From positions 1 through 14,561 of the forward strand of contig CAZNYF010000070.1 of assembly GCA_964577195.1 (NCBI GenBank): 14,561 bases of DNA, given 5' to 3'. Shown here piece after piece: positions 1 to 7,553 of the stretch (position 1 is the first letter of the stretch; each line of letters begins with the position of its first letter). Both the position numbers and the translations under genes were made by a program. This DNA is from HyVt-560 sp964577195. GTDB taxonomy: Bacteria; Pseudomonadota; Gammaproteobacteria; UWMA-0217. The notes under the pieces are model-generated. The model worked only from the letters and a program-made list of their open reading frames with translations, made no database searches and was not told the DNA's origin.

Positions 1-574
1 GTAGTTTGTAGCTCCACGGCAGGTTGCGATTTTTCCAGCCATTGACCATTCGCTTTCCTTTGTTGGCTCCCTTTTTCGCCTTGATTCCCTCGAACCCTTC
101 AACTTGCGTATAAACTTTTTTAAAGCCTGCCTCATGTAGTGCTCTGGCAGCAAAAGGTGCGCGACTCCCGGAAGTACACATAATAATTACGGGAGCATCA
201 GTAGAAAGCCCTTTGGCTTTTAATACACTACCAACCTCAGCTGCAAAATTCTGGTTTTTGGTCCTTCTAAAAGAACCATGCACACCATCTTTTTTGGTTT
301 TCCAGGGGTAGTCGATGGCCTGAAAAAAGATTGGGATATTGGCATCAACCGCATCGGCAAAACCGATATGCTGAATTTCAAGACGGGTTCGAACATCAAG
401 AAACAATACCTCATCAGCATTCTCAGTCTTTATTTTTAATGCTTCTTCCGGATTTAAGTAAAGATCAAATGGCGTGTGCCATTTTTCTTTCACTTCTGAT
501 TTATCAACAGCAAATGCGGGTGCAGCCAATAATGAGAGTAAGATTACTCCGGTTTTAAAAGTTTTGTGATTCAT
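1..574 (-). CDS. secreted rhodanese-like domain protein (3' end beyond window)
   Basis: The reading frame runs from an ATG at 574 off the left edge, giving 191 visible codons without a stop. Residues 1-22 form a signal peptide (MNHKTF, then a hydrophobic run ending APAFA), so the protein is probably periplasmic. The rhodanese fold follows: an LFLDVRT motif at about residues 57-63 and the active-site loop CTSGSR at 133-138, whose Cys133 would carry the persulfide. The loop has the six-residue form usual for sulfurtransferases. A basic stretch (KAKKGANKGKR) and the sequence GWKNRNLPWSYK suggest the C-terminus is close. Upstream AAGAGA is a weak ribosome-binding site. The gene stands alone downstream of the psiE-like gene. 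A role in periplasmic sulfur handling is inferred from the fold only; the substrate is unknown. The catalytic Cys is intact. Confidence 0.88.
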   Translation of the reverse strand, partial: MNHKTFKTGVILLSLLAAPAFAVDKSEVKEKWHTPFDLYLNPEEALKIKTENADEVLFLDVRTRLEIQHIGFADAVDANIPIFFQAIDYPWKTKKDGVHGSFRRTKNQNFAAEVGSVLKAKGLSTDAPVIIMCTSGSRAPFAARALHEAGFKKVYTQVEGFEGIKAKKGANKGKRMVNGWKNRNLPWSYKL

Positions 575-655
575 CAATAGTCTCTTGGGTTTGGTTAGCG
601 ATTCCAGATTGGTCATTTTAATTTATTTAGTTTTGGCAATACACATACTGCTTAA

Positions 656-711
656 GGGTGTCTCTAAGAATAACTGTCCCTCAGCAGCACCTCTGCTTTT
701 AGAGACACCTT
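656..711. repeat. short palindromic element with GTCTCTA arms
   Basis: The arms GGTGTCTCTA (657-666) and TAGAGACACC (700-709) are perfect 10-bp inverted repeats around a 33-nt loop. They lie immediately downstream of the psiE-like stop codon. Read on the plus strand the hairpin is followed by TTTT; on the minus strand, the direction of the neighbouring genes, no T run follows, so it is a poor terminator for psiE. The arm ends resemble the ends of the MITE at 8551-8710 (GGGCAYCTCTA), and TTAA occurs on both flanks. It may be a very short or decayed member of the same family; this is inference. Confidence 0.5.
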
Positions 712-1176
712 TTAAATCTTTTCTGGCCCATCTTCTGGTGTGATGTTTTTCGAATTACGTTCTTCACGAACCTGATCTTCTGGTCTGCCATAGCGACTGG
801 CGGTAAACGATAGTGCCATGGCTGCAAAACTCAGAGCAACAACGCAAGCAGTTGTTACCAACAGTAAATAGAGTTGAAAGTCTGTCGATACTTTTTGTAC
901 GTCAATGACCAGGTGTCTCGATAGCGCGGTAATCGCAATATAGATTAAATATTGAACTGGCAGCCGATGGGTTTTGAAGTAGATCCCAACCATTGCCCCC
1001 AGCTCAAGGTAGATAAACAGGAGCAGGATGTCTTTTAATCCAGCGTAGCCTTGATCGATAATTTTCATGTATTCGTGTGCGGCAGACCAAATCACGGTTG
1101 CGCCGATGACAAACAGCGCAAGGAAGTGGAATCCTTCGATCATCCAGTCACCGGTTTTGCTCATTTTTGTTAACAT
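712..1176 (-). CDS. PsiE-family membrane protein
   Basis: A 154-residue integral membrane protein with four hydrophobic segments, at about residues 15-33, 47-65, 72-88 and 100-125, and a hydrophilic, charged C-terminal tail. The pattern, including GFHFLALFVIG near the N-terminus and LELGAMVGIYFKTHRLPVQYLIYIAITALSRHL in the middle, matches the phosphate-starvation-inducible PsiE family. The molecular function of that family is not established; the name reflects induction in E. coli, and no Pho box was recognised here. The start at 1176 is preceded by AGGA at good spacing; an in-frame ATG at 1164 is an alternative. It is divergent from the oxidase operon and upstream of the rhodanese gene on the same strand, with 137 bp between them. 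Confidence 0.82.
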   Translation of the reverse strand: MLTKMSKTGDWMIEGFHFLALFVIGATVIWSAAHEYMKIIDQGYAGLKDILLLFIYLELGAMVGIYFKTHRLPVQYLIYIAITALSRHLVIDVQKVSTDFQLYLLLVTTACVVALSFAAMALSFTASRYGRPEDQVREERNSKNITPEDGPEKI

Positions 1177-1282
1177 TCACTGTTTCCTGATCAAATTAAA
1201 ATGGCGTGCTTTCAGTCTGAGTGAGCACTGAAGATCATCTTAATTTAAAGTATAGGTAGACAAAACTAACATGGGTTAATGT

Positions 1283-1296
1283 TTGTTCATCATCAA
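1283..1296 (+). promoter_or_regulatory. FNR/ANR-like site upstream of the ba3 oxidase operon
   Basis: TTGTT-CATC-ATCAA matches the FNR consensus TTGAT-N4-ATCAA at nine of ten fixed positions. Its centre (1289.5) is about 42 bp upstream of a plausible start near 1332, given the -10-like TACCAT at 1320-1325. That is the spacing of a class II FNR-activated promoter. The site lies in the divergent region between the psiE-like gene and subunit IIa, so it could affect either. Oxygen-responsive control of a high-affinity oxidase is biologically reasonable, but one mismatch and a weak -10 keep this tentative. Confidence 0.45.
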
Positions 1297-1357
1297 GTAA
1301 GTACATTTCACTTGTCAGATACCATTCACTACCACTGATATAAGGACGGTTTATAAA

Positions 1358-1492
1358 ATGAAAAAAGACCATTCTGCTGATGTTGCCCCCAAAGGCACTT
1401 TTGCACTGATGTTCCTGCTTGGAATACTAATGGCTGCTGGTTGGGCCGGTATGTATTTTTATCTATTTCTGGCTCACGGGCCGGTTCACTAA
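1358..1492 (+). CDS. cytochrome c oxidase subunit IIa-like small membrane protein
   Basis: A 44-residue protein: a charged N-terminus (MKKDHSADVAPKG), one transmembrane helix (about residues 14-38) and the tail LAHGPVH. Its size, single helix and position just before subunit II match the small subunit IIa that accompanies ba3-type oxidases and replaces the missing first helix of subunit II in that family. The ATG at 1358 follows AAGGA at 1342-1346. The stop is 18 bp before subunit II, whose AAGGAG ribosome-binding site lies in that gap, so the genes are probably co-transcribed. The gene is short enough to be missed by automatic callers. Confidence 0.85.
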   Translation: MKKDHSADVAPKGTFALMFLLGILMAAGWAGMYFYLFLAHGPVH

Positions 1493-1510
1493 AAAGCGAA
1501 GGAGTTAATC

Positions 1511-1990
1511 ATGCATTTCGATCCGTTAGAGCGGATATGGTTTATCCTATCTGCAATCATGACCTTCGGTATTACAGCCATATTAGGCTTTTACGCTGTT
1601 GGTTCAAATATTCACCCTCCCAGTAATGTTGAAACCATCGATTCGTCCCGCCTGCATTTAAGCGAAGAGTTCGCAGAAGATAAATTAGGTGTTATGAAGA
1701 ATGATGACGGTAGCTACACAGTCACAATGGTTGCTGCCCGTTATGGGTTTTATCCGCAAAAAGTTGAAGTACCTGCCAACACGCCGGTTAAATTTCGCCT
1801 TGCCAGTTACGACGTTCTACACGGTGTACACGCTCCTTTTACCAATATGTCGACGATGGTCGTTCCTGGCTACGTCTCCGAGGTAAATACGCAATTCCCC
1901 AAAGCAGGGGAGTATCCCTTGTTCTGCAATGAGTTTTGCGGATTGGGCCATGATGAAATGTGGGCGCGTCTTGTCGTCACTAACAATTAA
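1511..1990 (+). CDS. cbaB: ba3-type cytochrome c oxidase subunit II (CuA subunit)
   Basis: A 159-residue protein with one N-terminal membrane helix (about residues 9-30) and a periplasmic cupredoxin domain. It holds the binuclear CuA centre, which takes electrons from a c-type cytochrome and passes them to subunit I. All CuA ligands are visible: His104 (DVLHGV), then Cys139, the Glu141 backbone position, Cys143, His147 and Met150 in CNEFCGLGHDEM. One helix instead of two, the short length and the HGVHAPF sequence place it in the B (ba3) family rather than the aa3 type. The start has a strong AAGGAG site at 1499-1504. It lies between subunit IIa and subunit I with short gaps and no terminator. 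Confidence 0.95.
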   Translation: MHFDPLERIWFILSAIMTFGITAILGFYAVGSNIHPPSNVETIDSSRLHLSEEFAEDKLGVMKNDDGSYTVTMVAARYGFYPQKVEVPANTPVKFRLASYDVLHGVHAPFTNMSTMVVPGYVSEVNTQFPKAGEYPLFCNEFCGLGHDEMWARLVVTNN

Positions 1991-2005
1991 TCCTGAGGTA
2001 TGAAT

Positions 2006-3628
2006 ATGTTTACTGATAATTCCAAAGGAGTGACGCTGGCGAATTTCTGGGTTGCCTTTATCTTCTTTTTCGTCGCTATTATACTGGGTGTCTACCAAGT
2101 TCTGTCGCGAAGTGGGTTTTTCCCCGCGCTAGAATCACCAACACTTTATTTTGCGTCTGTTTCAACGCACGGCGTCATTATGGGCTTTGTGTTAACCACA
2201 TTTTTTATTATGGGTTTTGGCTATCACACTGCAGTGAATAGTTTGCAAATGCCACTGTGGAATAAAAAGCTTGCCTGGCTAGGATTTTGGATTTCCCTGA
2301 TTGGTGTATTACTCGCAGCTGCTGTCCTGTTAACTGGGCAAGCATCTGTTATGTACACTTTTTATCCCCCGCTAAAAGCGCATCCACTATTTTATATGGG
2401 TGTAACTTTACTGGTGGTTGGCTCCTGGTTCTGGTGTGTCGATATGCTCGTAATGATGAGCAAATGGAAAAAAGCCAATCCTGGTCAACCAGTGCCTTTT
2501 GCCATGTTTGCGACCGCCGCTAATGCAGTGTTATGGCTATTTACCAGCATGGGTGTTACCGCCGAAGTTCTGTTTCAGTTAATACCCTGGTCACTCGGAT
2601 GGATCGACACGGTTGATGTAGGTCTGGCCCGGACGCTCTTCTCCTGGACGCTCCATGCGATTGTTTATTTCTGGTTAATTCCAGCTTACATTGCCCTGTA
2701 TTCATTCGTACCAAAAGCCGCGGGTGGAAAACTATTCAGTGATGAACTCGCACGAATATCGTTGATCATGCTACTTGTTATATCGGTTCCCATCGGTATG
2801 CATCACCTTTATATGGATCCGTTCCAAGGTGCAGGATGGAAGTTTCTACACATGATCGGCACCTTAATGGTGGCATTGCCAACGATGTTTACCGGCTTTA
2901 CTGTCATCGCTTCGATGGAAGTCGCCGGGCGTATGAATGGCGGTAAAGGATTATTTGGCTGGATGAAAAAGCTGCCCTGGGATAACCCCATGGTTTTAGC
3001 CGGTGGCCTTTCTTTATTAATGCTTACATTTGGCGGTTTTGGTGGAATGATTAATGCCAGTTACGCTATGAATACCTTGGTACACAATACGCAATGGATC
3101 ACTGGACATTTTCATCTGATTTTTGCGGGTACCACCGTGATCATGTATTTCGCCATTGCGTATTACATTTGGCCACAGCTCACAGGTCGTACGTTGAAAT
3201 CTATTAAGCTCGTCAGAATGCAACTCTGGCTGTGGTTTTGGGGTATGTTGGTCTTGACACTTCCCTGGCATTGGATTGGCATGCTTGGCCAGCCGCGTAG
3301 AATCTCTTCAACGCCTTATGATTCTCCTTTAGTCGCTCGATGGGATTCTGGAGAAATCGGTATGATCCTGGGTGGATTCATCCTGCTAGTATCAGCTGTG
3401 CTGCTGATTTACAACTTGATTGCTTCATCGGGCCCAGAGAAAACGACTGAGCGTACAGATTCTATCTATGCTGAAGCGTTGCATCCGGTGTTGAAATTAC
3501 CTGCAGTACTTAATGGGTTTGGTTTTTGGAGTATCGTTATCGCGATTTATTTGGTCGTCAGTTACGGCTATCCAATCTTCCAGTTCTTCGTCATCGGAAC
3601 GCATGGTTCCCCTACATTCGGAGTATAA
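2006..3628 (+). CDS. cbaA: ba3-type haem-copper oxidase catalytic subunit I
   Basis: A 540-residue polytopic membrane protein that reduces oxygen to water and conserves energy by proton translocation. Visible ligands: His55 (STHGVIMGF) and His370 for the low-spin haem, His368 for the high-spin haem (GHFH), and CuB ligands His217, His266 and His267. His217 is followed four residues later by Tyr221 (HAIVY), the cross-linked His-Tyr pair; Ala replaces the Pro usual in Thermus ba3. The K/D-channel pattern was not analysed. ATG at 2006 lies 7 nt after GAGG (1995-1998) and is preferred over ATG at 2000, which is almost on top of that site. Codons 6-9 contain CCAAAGGAGT (2022-2031), complementary to the predicted sRNA at 8374-8473. 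It is followed after 2 bp by a cytochrome c gene. Confidence 0.96.
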   Translation: MFTDNSKGVTLANFWVAFIFFFVAIILGVYQVLSRSGFFPALESPTLYFASVSTHGVIMGFVLTTFFIMGFGYHTAVNSLQMPLWNKKLAWLGFWISLIGVLLAAAVLLTGQASVMYTFYPPLKAHPLFYMGVTLLVVGSWFWCVDMLVMMSKWKKANPGQPVPFAMFATAANAVLWLFTSMGVTAEVLFQLIPWSLGWIDTVDVGLARTLFSWTLHAIVYFWLIPAYIALYSFVPKAAGGKLFSDELARISLIMLLVISVPIGMHHLYMDPFQGAGWKFLHMIGTLMVALPTMFTGFTVIASMEVAGRMNGGKGLFGWMKKLPWDNPMVLAGGLSLLMLTFGGFGGMINASYAMNTLVHNTQWITGHFHLIFAGTTVIMYFAIAYYIWPQLTGRTLKSIKLVRMQLWLWFWGMLVLTLPWHWIGMLGQPRRISSTPYDSPLVARWDSGEIGMILGGFILLVSAVLLIYNLIASSGPEKTTERTDSIYAEALHPVLKLPAVLNGFGFWSIVIAIYLVVSYGYPIFQFFVIGTHGSPTFGV

Positions 3629-3630
3629 AC

Positions 3631-4320
3631 ATGAGTACTAAAAAACACTTAGTTAGTTTCACTCCATTTGTATTGGGATTCGCTTTAATTTTTTCCAGCG
3701 GAACCAGTATCGCCGAGCCATCATCATTGGTCGCTTTTGATTCCGAGACACGTGCATTACTAAAATCTGGTGATATTGCACGGGGAGAAGCACTTTCCAG
3801 CGAGAAGAAATGTGTTAAATGTCATGGTGATGCCGGTATCACAGAGTATGATGATGAAGTGAATTTGGCGGGTCAAATTCCTTCCTATATTCTCAAGCAG
3901 CTCATGGACTATAAGAGTAAACACCGCGAAGATCGTGATATGAGAAAAGCAGTGCGGAAGCTTAGTGAGCAGGAAATGGCTGATTTATCTCAATACTACG
4001 GTAGCTTGGCTTTACCTAAAGCAGCCCACGTAGAATCAGAAGGCGTGATGAAGCTTGTGAAAAAGGGTGATCACACGCGGATGCTGAAATCCTGTAATTC
4101 TTGCCATGGCCAGCGGGGACAAGGTGATGCTTTTGAAACACCGGCAATTAGCGGATTAAAAAAAGGATATTTTGTAGAGACAATCACCGCGATGAAGGAT
4201 GGTGATCGTACCAATGACATTTATTCCAGAATGCGTTTAATTGCAGAAGTACTCACTGAAGCAGAGATTGAAGCTCTGTCAAACTATTATGGTCAGGCAC
4301 CTCAAGCTAAAGAAGAGTAG
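3631..4320 (+). CDS. dihaem c4-type cytochrome c of the oxidase operon
   Basis: A 229-residue periplasmic protein with a signal peptide (about residues 1-28, ending SIAEP) and two c-type domains. Covalent haem sites are CVKCH at 61-65 and CNSCH at 155-159; Met104 and Met201 sit in the expected positions for sixth ligands. Each half has the c4 pattern of a LAGQ- or ISGL-like loop followed by a helix ending in YYG. The start is ATG 3631 because GGAG at 3620-3623, inside the end of subunit I, is 7 nt away and a signal peptide begins there; the frame is open further upstream but overlaps subunit I. Co-translation with the oxidase suggests it is the electron donor to CuA, which is inference from context. 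Confidence 0.92.
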   Translation: MSTKKHLVSFTPFVLGFALIFSSGTSIAEPSSLVAFDSETRALLKSGDIARGEALSSEKKCVKCHGDAGITEYDDEVNLAGQIPSYILKQLMDYKSKHREDRDMRKAVRKLSEQEMADLSQYYGSLALPKAAHVESEGVMKLVKKGDHTRMLKSCNSCHGQRGQGDAFETPAISGLKKGYFVETITAMKDGDRTNDIYSRMRLIAEVLTEAEIEALSNYYGQAPQAKEE

Positions 4321-4352
4321 TCTGCTGCAGAAATAGAAAATGATAGATATGA

Positions 4353-4385
4353 AGGTTGTAGGTGAAGCACCTTCACCCGCAACCT
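4353..4385 (+). terminator. strong hairpin after the oxidase operon
   Basis: The arms at 4353-4367 and 4371-4385 pair over about 15 bp (core GGTGAAG/CTTCACC, loop CAC) with one mismatch and one wobble. It lies 33 bp after the cytochrome stop and before the copper ATPase. The tail is only TACATTATCG, without a U tract, so it may act as a 3' RNA stabiliser or attenuator rather than a full terminator. Confidence 0.5.
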
Positions 4386-4443
4386 ACATTATCGTTATAC
4401 TAATCATGTGCTAGATATTCTTAGACCGGTTGAAGAAAGCAAT

Positions 4444-6891
4444 ATGCAACAATGCTTCCATTGCGGTCTGCCAAATCCCGAAAATTTAAACATCCCACCT
4501 TTGACAGTGCTCGGTTCTGAGCGAGAATTTTGCTGTCGTGGGTGTCGGGCTGTCTGCGATACGATCATGCAATCTGGCCTCGAAGATTATTATCAGCACC
4601 GTACCGAAAATGCCTCACCTCAGTCTGTTCCTGATTCTGCCGAATTTCTTGCGCTCTATGATCGTCCCGACATTAAAAAGAGTTTTGTTATTGATCATGA
4701 TGGTGTCGAAGAAGCCTGTCTTTTATTAGAAGATATTCATTGCTCTGCCTGCGTTTGGCTTAATGAGCATCACCTGAGAAAGCTGGATGGTGTTATCTCT
4801 GCAACGATAGATTCAGTAACCCACCGTGCCATCGTCCGCTGGGATCCAGACATCATTTCGCTGAGCAAAATTCTCTTAACAATTTTAAACATTGGCTATC
4901 ACGCTCATCCTTATGATCCGGCTAAGAACGACCAGCAGCTAGCTGATCGAAAATTAAAGAGTACAGAAAGATTACTTTTCTCGGGAATATTCGGCATGTT
5001 CGTCATGCAGTTTGCGCTGGCAACCTATTTTATGGGTTCTTCCGGAACAGGTGAGCCACTGCAACTTTGGGAAATTGGTGGTCGTTGGGTCAGTTTATTG
5101 ATTTGTTCATTATTACTGGCTTATCCAGCGCAGACATTTTTTGTCAGCGCATGGCGTGCTATCAGGCACGGTCAAGTTAATATGGACGTACCGATTGTTA
5201 TAGGACTCTCTGCTGCATTCTTAGGCAGTGCTTATGCAACCATTGTTCAGTCAGGCGAGGTCTATTTTGAAGCCATTGCAATGTTTGTTTTTTTTGTGCT
5301 GCTGTCGCGACGCTGGGAACTAAAAGGCCAGCTATATGCCTCGCGTTTTTTATCGCGGCTCAATAAACAAAAACTCCAAACAGCAGAGCGAATATCAACA
5401 GATGGTAAAGGTGAAGCGGAAATAGTTTCTGTTAATGATCTGATTGCCGGGGATCGAGTGAGTGTTTTACCGGGTTCATCGATTCCCGTCGATGGTCGTT
5501 TAATGAACGAATCCGCTGAATTAGATGAATCGCTGTTGACTGGAGAATCTCTACCGCAAACGCGAAAACGAGGTGACAATATTTGTGCGGGCAGCATCAA
5601 TGGAGATCAGCGAATCGTTCTGGAAGTCGAACACGAAGCCGCTTTTTCAACCGTTGAAGAAATTAACCGGTTGATTCTCCGTGGTATTGAAAATAAACCA
5701 CGAGAAGAAATTATAATCAATCGCATTGCCAGTAGATTTATTGCTGCGTTATTAATCGTCACCGCAGCGACTCTGAGTTATTGGTTATGGCGAGGAGATC
5801 CACAATGGTTGTCTAACACCATTGCTGTTTTGATCGTCACTTGTCCCTGTGCATTGGCGTTGGCGATTCCGGTAGCCAATTCAATTGCCACAGGTAGATT
5901 ACTTGAATCAGGTGTATTACCGCTGGATATGAATGCACTTCCGGCATTAGCAAAATCGGATACGGTTATTTTTGATAAGACGGGTACGCTGACAGCGGCA
6001 TCATTAACGGTGGTAGATGTATGGTTAAATCCACAACAAAAAAATGAAAAAACACTGACTGCAGTAATTAAGCTAGCCAGCCAATCGGAACACCCCGTTT
6101 CCCGGGCAATTGTTGATAGATATGGAGTTGATCAAACAGAATTCGATATTGTCAATTTACCAGGTCAAGGATTACAGGGAAAAATTAAAGGGCGTAACTA
6201 CCGTTTAGGCGCAATTGATTTTGCTATCAAGACGGAAAACAAACAGCTACCCGCTGAACTGCTAGATACCCTTAAACATTGGCATTCAGAAGGCTATCAA
6301 ATAACAGCGTTCTCTGAAGAGAGTGAATTACAGGGACTATTTGCCTGTTCCAATCCTGTTAGACCTGGAATAAGACGCTTGCTCGAAAAGCTGAAATCTT
6401 TGGGTGTTAAAGAGACTTTGGTTGTCAGCGGAGATCATGAGCAAAATGTCGAGCGACTGGCTAAATCACTTGGTATAAGCAGCCATGCATCAAGGCAGAC
6501 GCCTGAGGATAAGCTCAAAGTAATTAACACACTTCGGTCTAGTGGTAAAAAAGTAGTGATGGTGGGAGATGGGATAAATGATGCACCGATCCTGGCCGCT
6601 GCTGATGCATCAATTTCTCTGGGATCCGCAACGGATCTAGCCAAGATTAATAGTGACTTTGTATTACTGAATAACAATCTATTTAATATTGCAATCATAA
6701 AAAAAGTCGCACAAAAAACCCGCAAGGTCATAGGTCAAAACATCTTTTGGGCCGTTTCCTATAATGCAATTTTAGTTCCCGCTGCGGCGGCTGGATTTGT
6801 GCAACCCTGGCTAGCTGCATTGGGCATGTCTCTCAGCTCTTTGATCGTGGTATCCAATTCACTTCGATTAAGAAAAATTAACCTGGGTTAA
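4444..6891 (+). CDS. ccoI: CcoI/FixI-type copper-translocating P-type ATPase
   Basis: An 815-residue P1B-type ATPase that exports copper across the inner membrane, in the CcoI/FixI group needed for oxidase copper supply. Order of parts: an N-terminal Cys-rich domain (Cys4, Cys7, Cys30, Cys31, Cys34), an HMA domain with CSAC at 100-103, membrane helices from about residue 178, the actuator motif TGES at 366-369, the metal path CPC at 467-469, phosphorylated Asp511 in DKTGT, the nucleotide-domain pair HP at 550-551, and GDGINDAP at 708-715. All key residues are present. ATG 4444 fits the family start (MxxCFHCGLP); a GTG at 4408 would add 12 unlikely residues. It follows the ba3 operon rather than ccoNOPQ, and no ccoGHS genes are adjacent. 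It could supply copper to CuA/CuB here or to a distant cbb3 oxidase. Confidence 0.92.
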   Translation: MQQCFHCGLPNPENLNIPPLTVLGSEREFCCRGCRAVCDTIMQSGLEDYYQHRTENASPQSVPDSAEFLALYDRPDIKKSFVIDHDGVEEACLLLEDIHCSACVWLNEHHLRKLDGVISATIDSVTHRAIVRWDPDIISLSKILLTILNIGYHAHPYDPAKNDQQLADRKLKSTERLLFSGIFGMFVMQFALATYFMGSSGTGEPLQLWEIGGRWVSLLICSLLLAYPAQTFFVSAWRAIRHGQVNMDVPIVIGLSAAFLGSAYATIVQSGEVYFEAIAMFVFFVLLSRRWELKGQLYASRFLSRLNKQKLQTAERISTDGKGEAEIVSVNDLIAGDRVSVLPGSSIPVDGRLMNESAELDESLLTGESLPQTRKRGDNICAGSINGDQRIVLEVEHEAAFSTVEEINRLILRGIENKPREEIIINRIASRFIAALLIVTAATLSYWLWRGDPQWLSNTIAVLIVTCPCALALAIPVANSIATGRLLESGVLPLDMNALPALAKSDTVIFDKTGTLTAASLTVVDVWLNPQQKNEKTLTAVIKLASQSEHPVSRAIVDRYGVDQTEFDIVNLPGQGLQGKIKGRNYRLGAIDFAIKTENKQLPAELLDTLKHWHSEGYQITAFSEESELQGLFACSNPVRPGIRRLLEKLKSLGVKETLVVSGDHEQNVERLAKSLGISSHASRQTPEDKLKVINTLRSSGKKVVMVGDGINDAPILAAADASISLGSATDLAKINSDFVLLNNNLFNIAIIKKVAQKTRKVIGQNIFWAVSYNAILVPAAAAGFVQPWLAALGMSLSSLIVVSNSLRLRKINLG

Positions 6892-6893
6892 GA

Positions 6894-6911
6894 AGTGCTC
6901 TGATAAGCACT
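6894..6911 (+). other. small hairpin between copper ATPase and DUF302 gene
   Basis: AGTGCT (6894-6899) and AGCACT (6906-6911) form a perfect 6-bp stem with a 6-nt loop, 2 bp after the ATPase stop. No T run follows, so it is unlikely to stop transcription alone. Confidence 0.35.
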
Positions 6912-6952
6912 GGTAGGATCAGCAGAATTATGTTGAATTGAAAGAGACCAAT

Positions 6953-7441
6953 ATGTCACGTGTTATCGCTATTCTTGTTGCCTTTCTGGTTGGCGTCGCA
7001 ACCACTACCATAGTCGCTTTTTTGATGTTTCCAAATATGATGATTAAGGAGATTCAAAGCCCTCTCCCGTTTGAAGAAACATTGACTCAAATAGAAGCCA
7101 ATGCCAAAGAACTTGGGTGGAAAGTGCCTAACAAATGGAAAGCTAATTTCCAGGCAAACTTTAAAAAAGTTGTCGGCTTCGATATTGGTCCCAGTAAAGC
7201 ATTGAAAATGTGTGAACCACAAGCTGCCGTGGACATTTTAAAGCATGATCGATACAAACGGCTTTCGGTTATGATGCCCTGCGGTGTTGCCGTGTACATG
7301 AAAAATGACGGTAAAACCTATATCAGTGTGATGAATATGCGGCTACTAGGTTTTATCTATGGTGGTGAAGTTGCTGCAGCCATTGATCGAGTTGCGCCAC
7401 AAGTAGACAAAATGTTACAACTACAAGACCCTCAGCCATAG
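6953..7441 (+). CDS. membrane-anchored DUF302-domain protein
   Basis: A 162-residue protein with one N-terminal hydrophobic helix (about residues 4-24) acting as a signal anchor, then a soluble domain probably facing the periplasm. The soluble part carries the DUF302 pattern: CEPQAAVDILKHD, then VMMPCGVAVYM, then DGKTYISVMNMRLLG. DUF302 has no settled biochemical role, although it often sits near sulfur- and metal-related genes. Two cysteines (in MCEPQ and MPCG) are conserved-looking and could bind metal or redox-cycle. ATG 6953 begins the anchor; a TTG at 6938 would add five residues. It lies 61 bp after the copper ATPase on the same strand, so co-transcription is possible. The function here is unknown. 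Confidence 0.82.
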   Translation: MSRVIAILVAFLVGVATTTIVAFLMFPNMMIKEIQSPLPFEETLTQIEANAKELGWKVPNKWKANFQANFKKVVGFDIGPSKALKMCEPQAAVDILKHDRYKRLSVMMPCGVAVYMKNDGKTYISVMNMRLLGFIYGGEVAAAIDRVAPQVDKMLQLQDPQP

Positions 7442-7502
7442 ACAAGCAGGATTAATGTGGTTATTTTTCTGTATTAAACAGAAAGTCACACCCTGGAAAT
7501 CT

Positions 7503-7547
7503 GTCCTTTGGTGGGAAATAAAATAAAATTTACTATCGCCAAAGGAC
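7503..7547 (+). promoter_or_regulatory. leader hairpin hiding the ribosome-binding site of the downstream cytochrome
   Basis: GTCCTTTGG (7503-7511) is perfectly complementary to CCAAAGGAC (7539-7547), and the stem extends to 12 bp with two G-U pairs (7503-7514 with 7536-7547). The 3' arm contains AAAGGA, the Shine-Dalgarno of the gene starting at 7554. The loop of about 21 nt is A/U-rich. The fold would block translation until opened by a protein, by RNA or by temperature. The 5' arm shares 13 nt with the predicted sRNA (8419-8431). Confidence 0.6.
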
Positions 7548-7553
7548 TAAACA

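Noticed and set aside
331..558. plus-strand frame opposite the rhodanese gene
   Set aside because: Antisense shadow of a gene with a signal peptide and an intact CTSGSR active site.
3526..3630. upstream extension of the operon cytochrome c
   Set aside because: It would overlap subunit I by about 100 bp and place the signal peptide internally.
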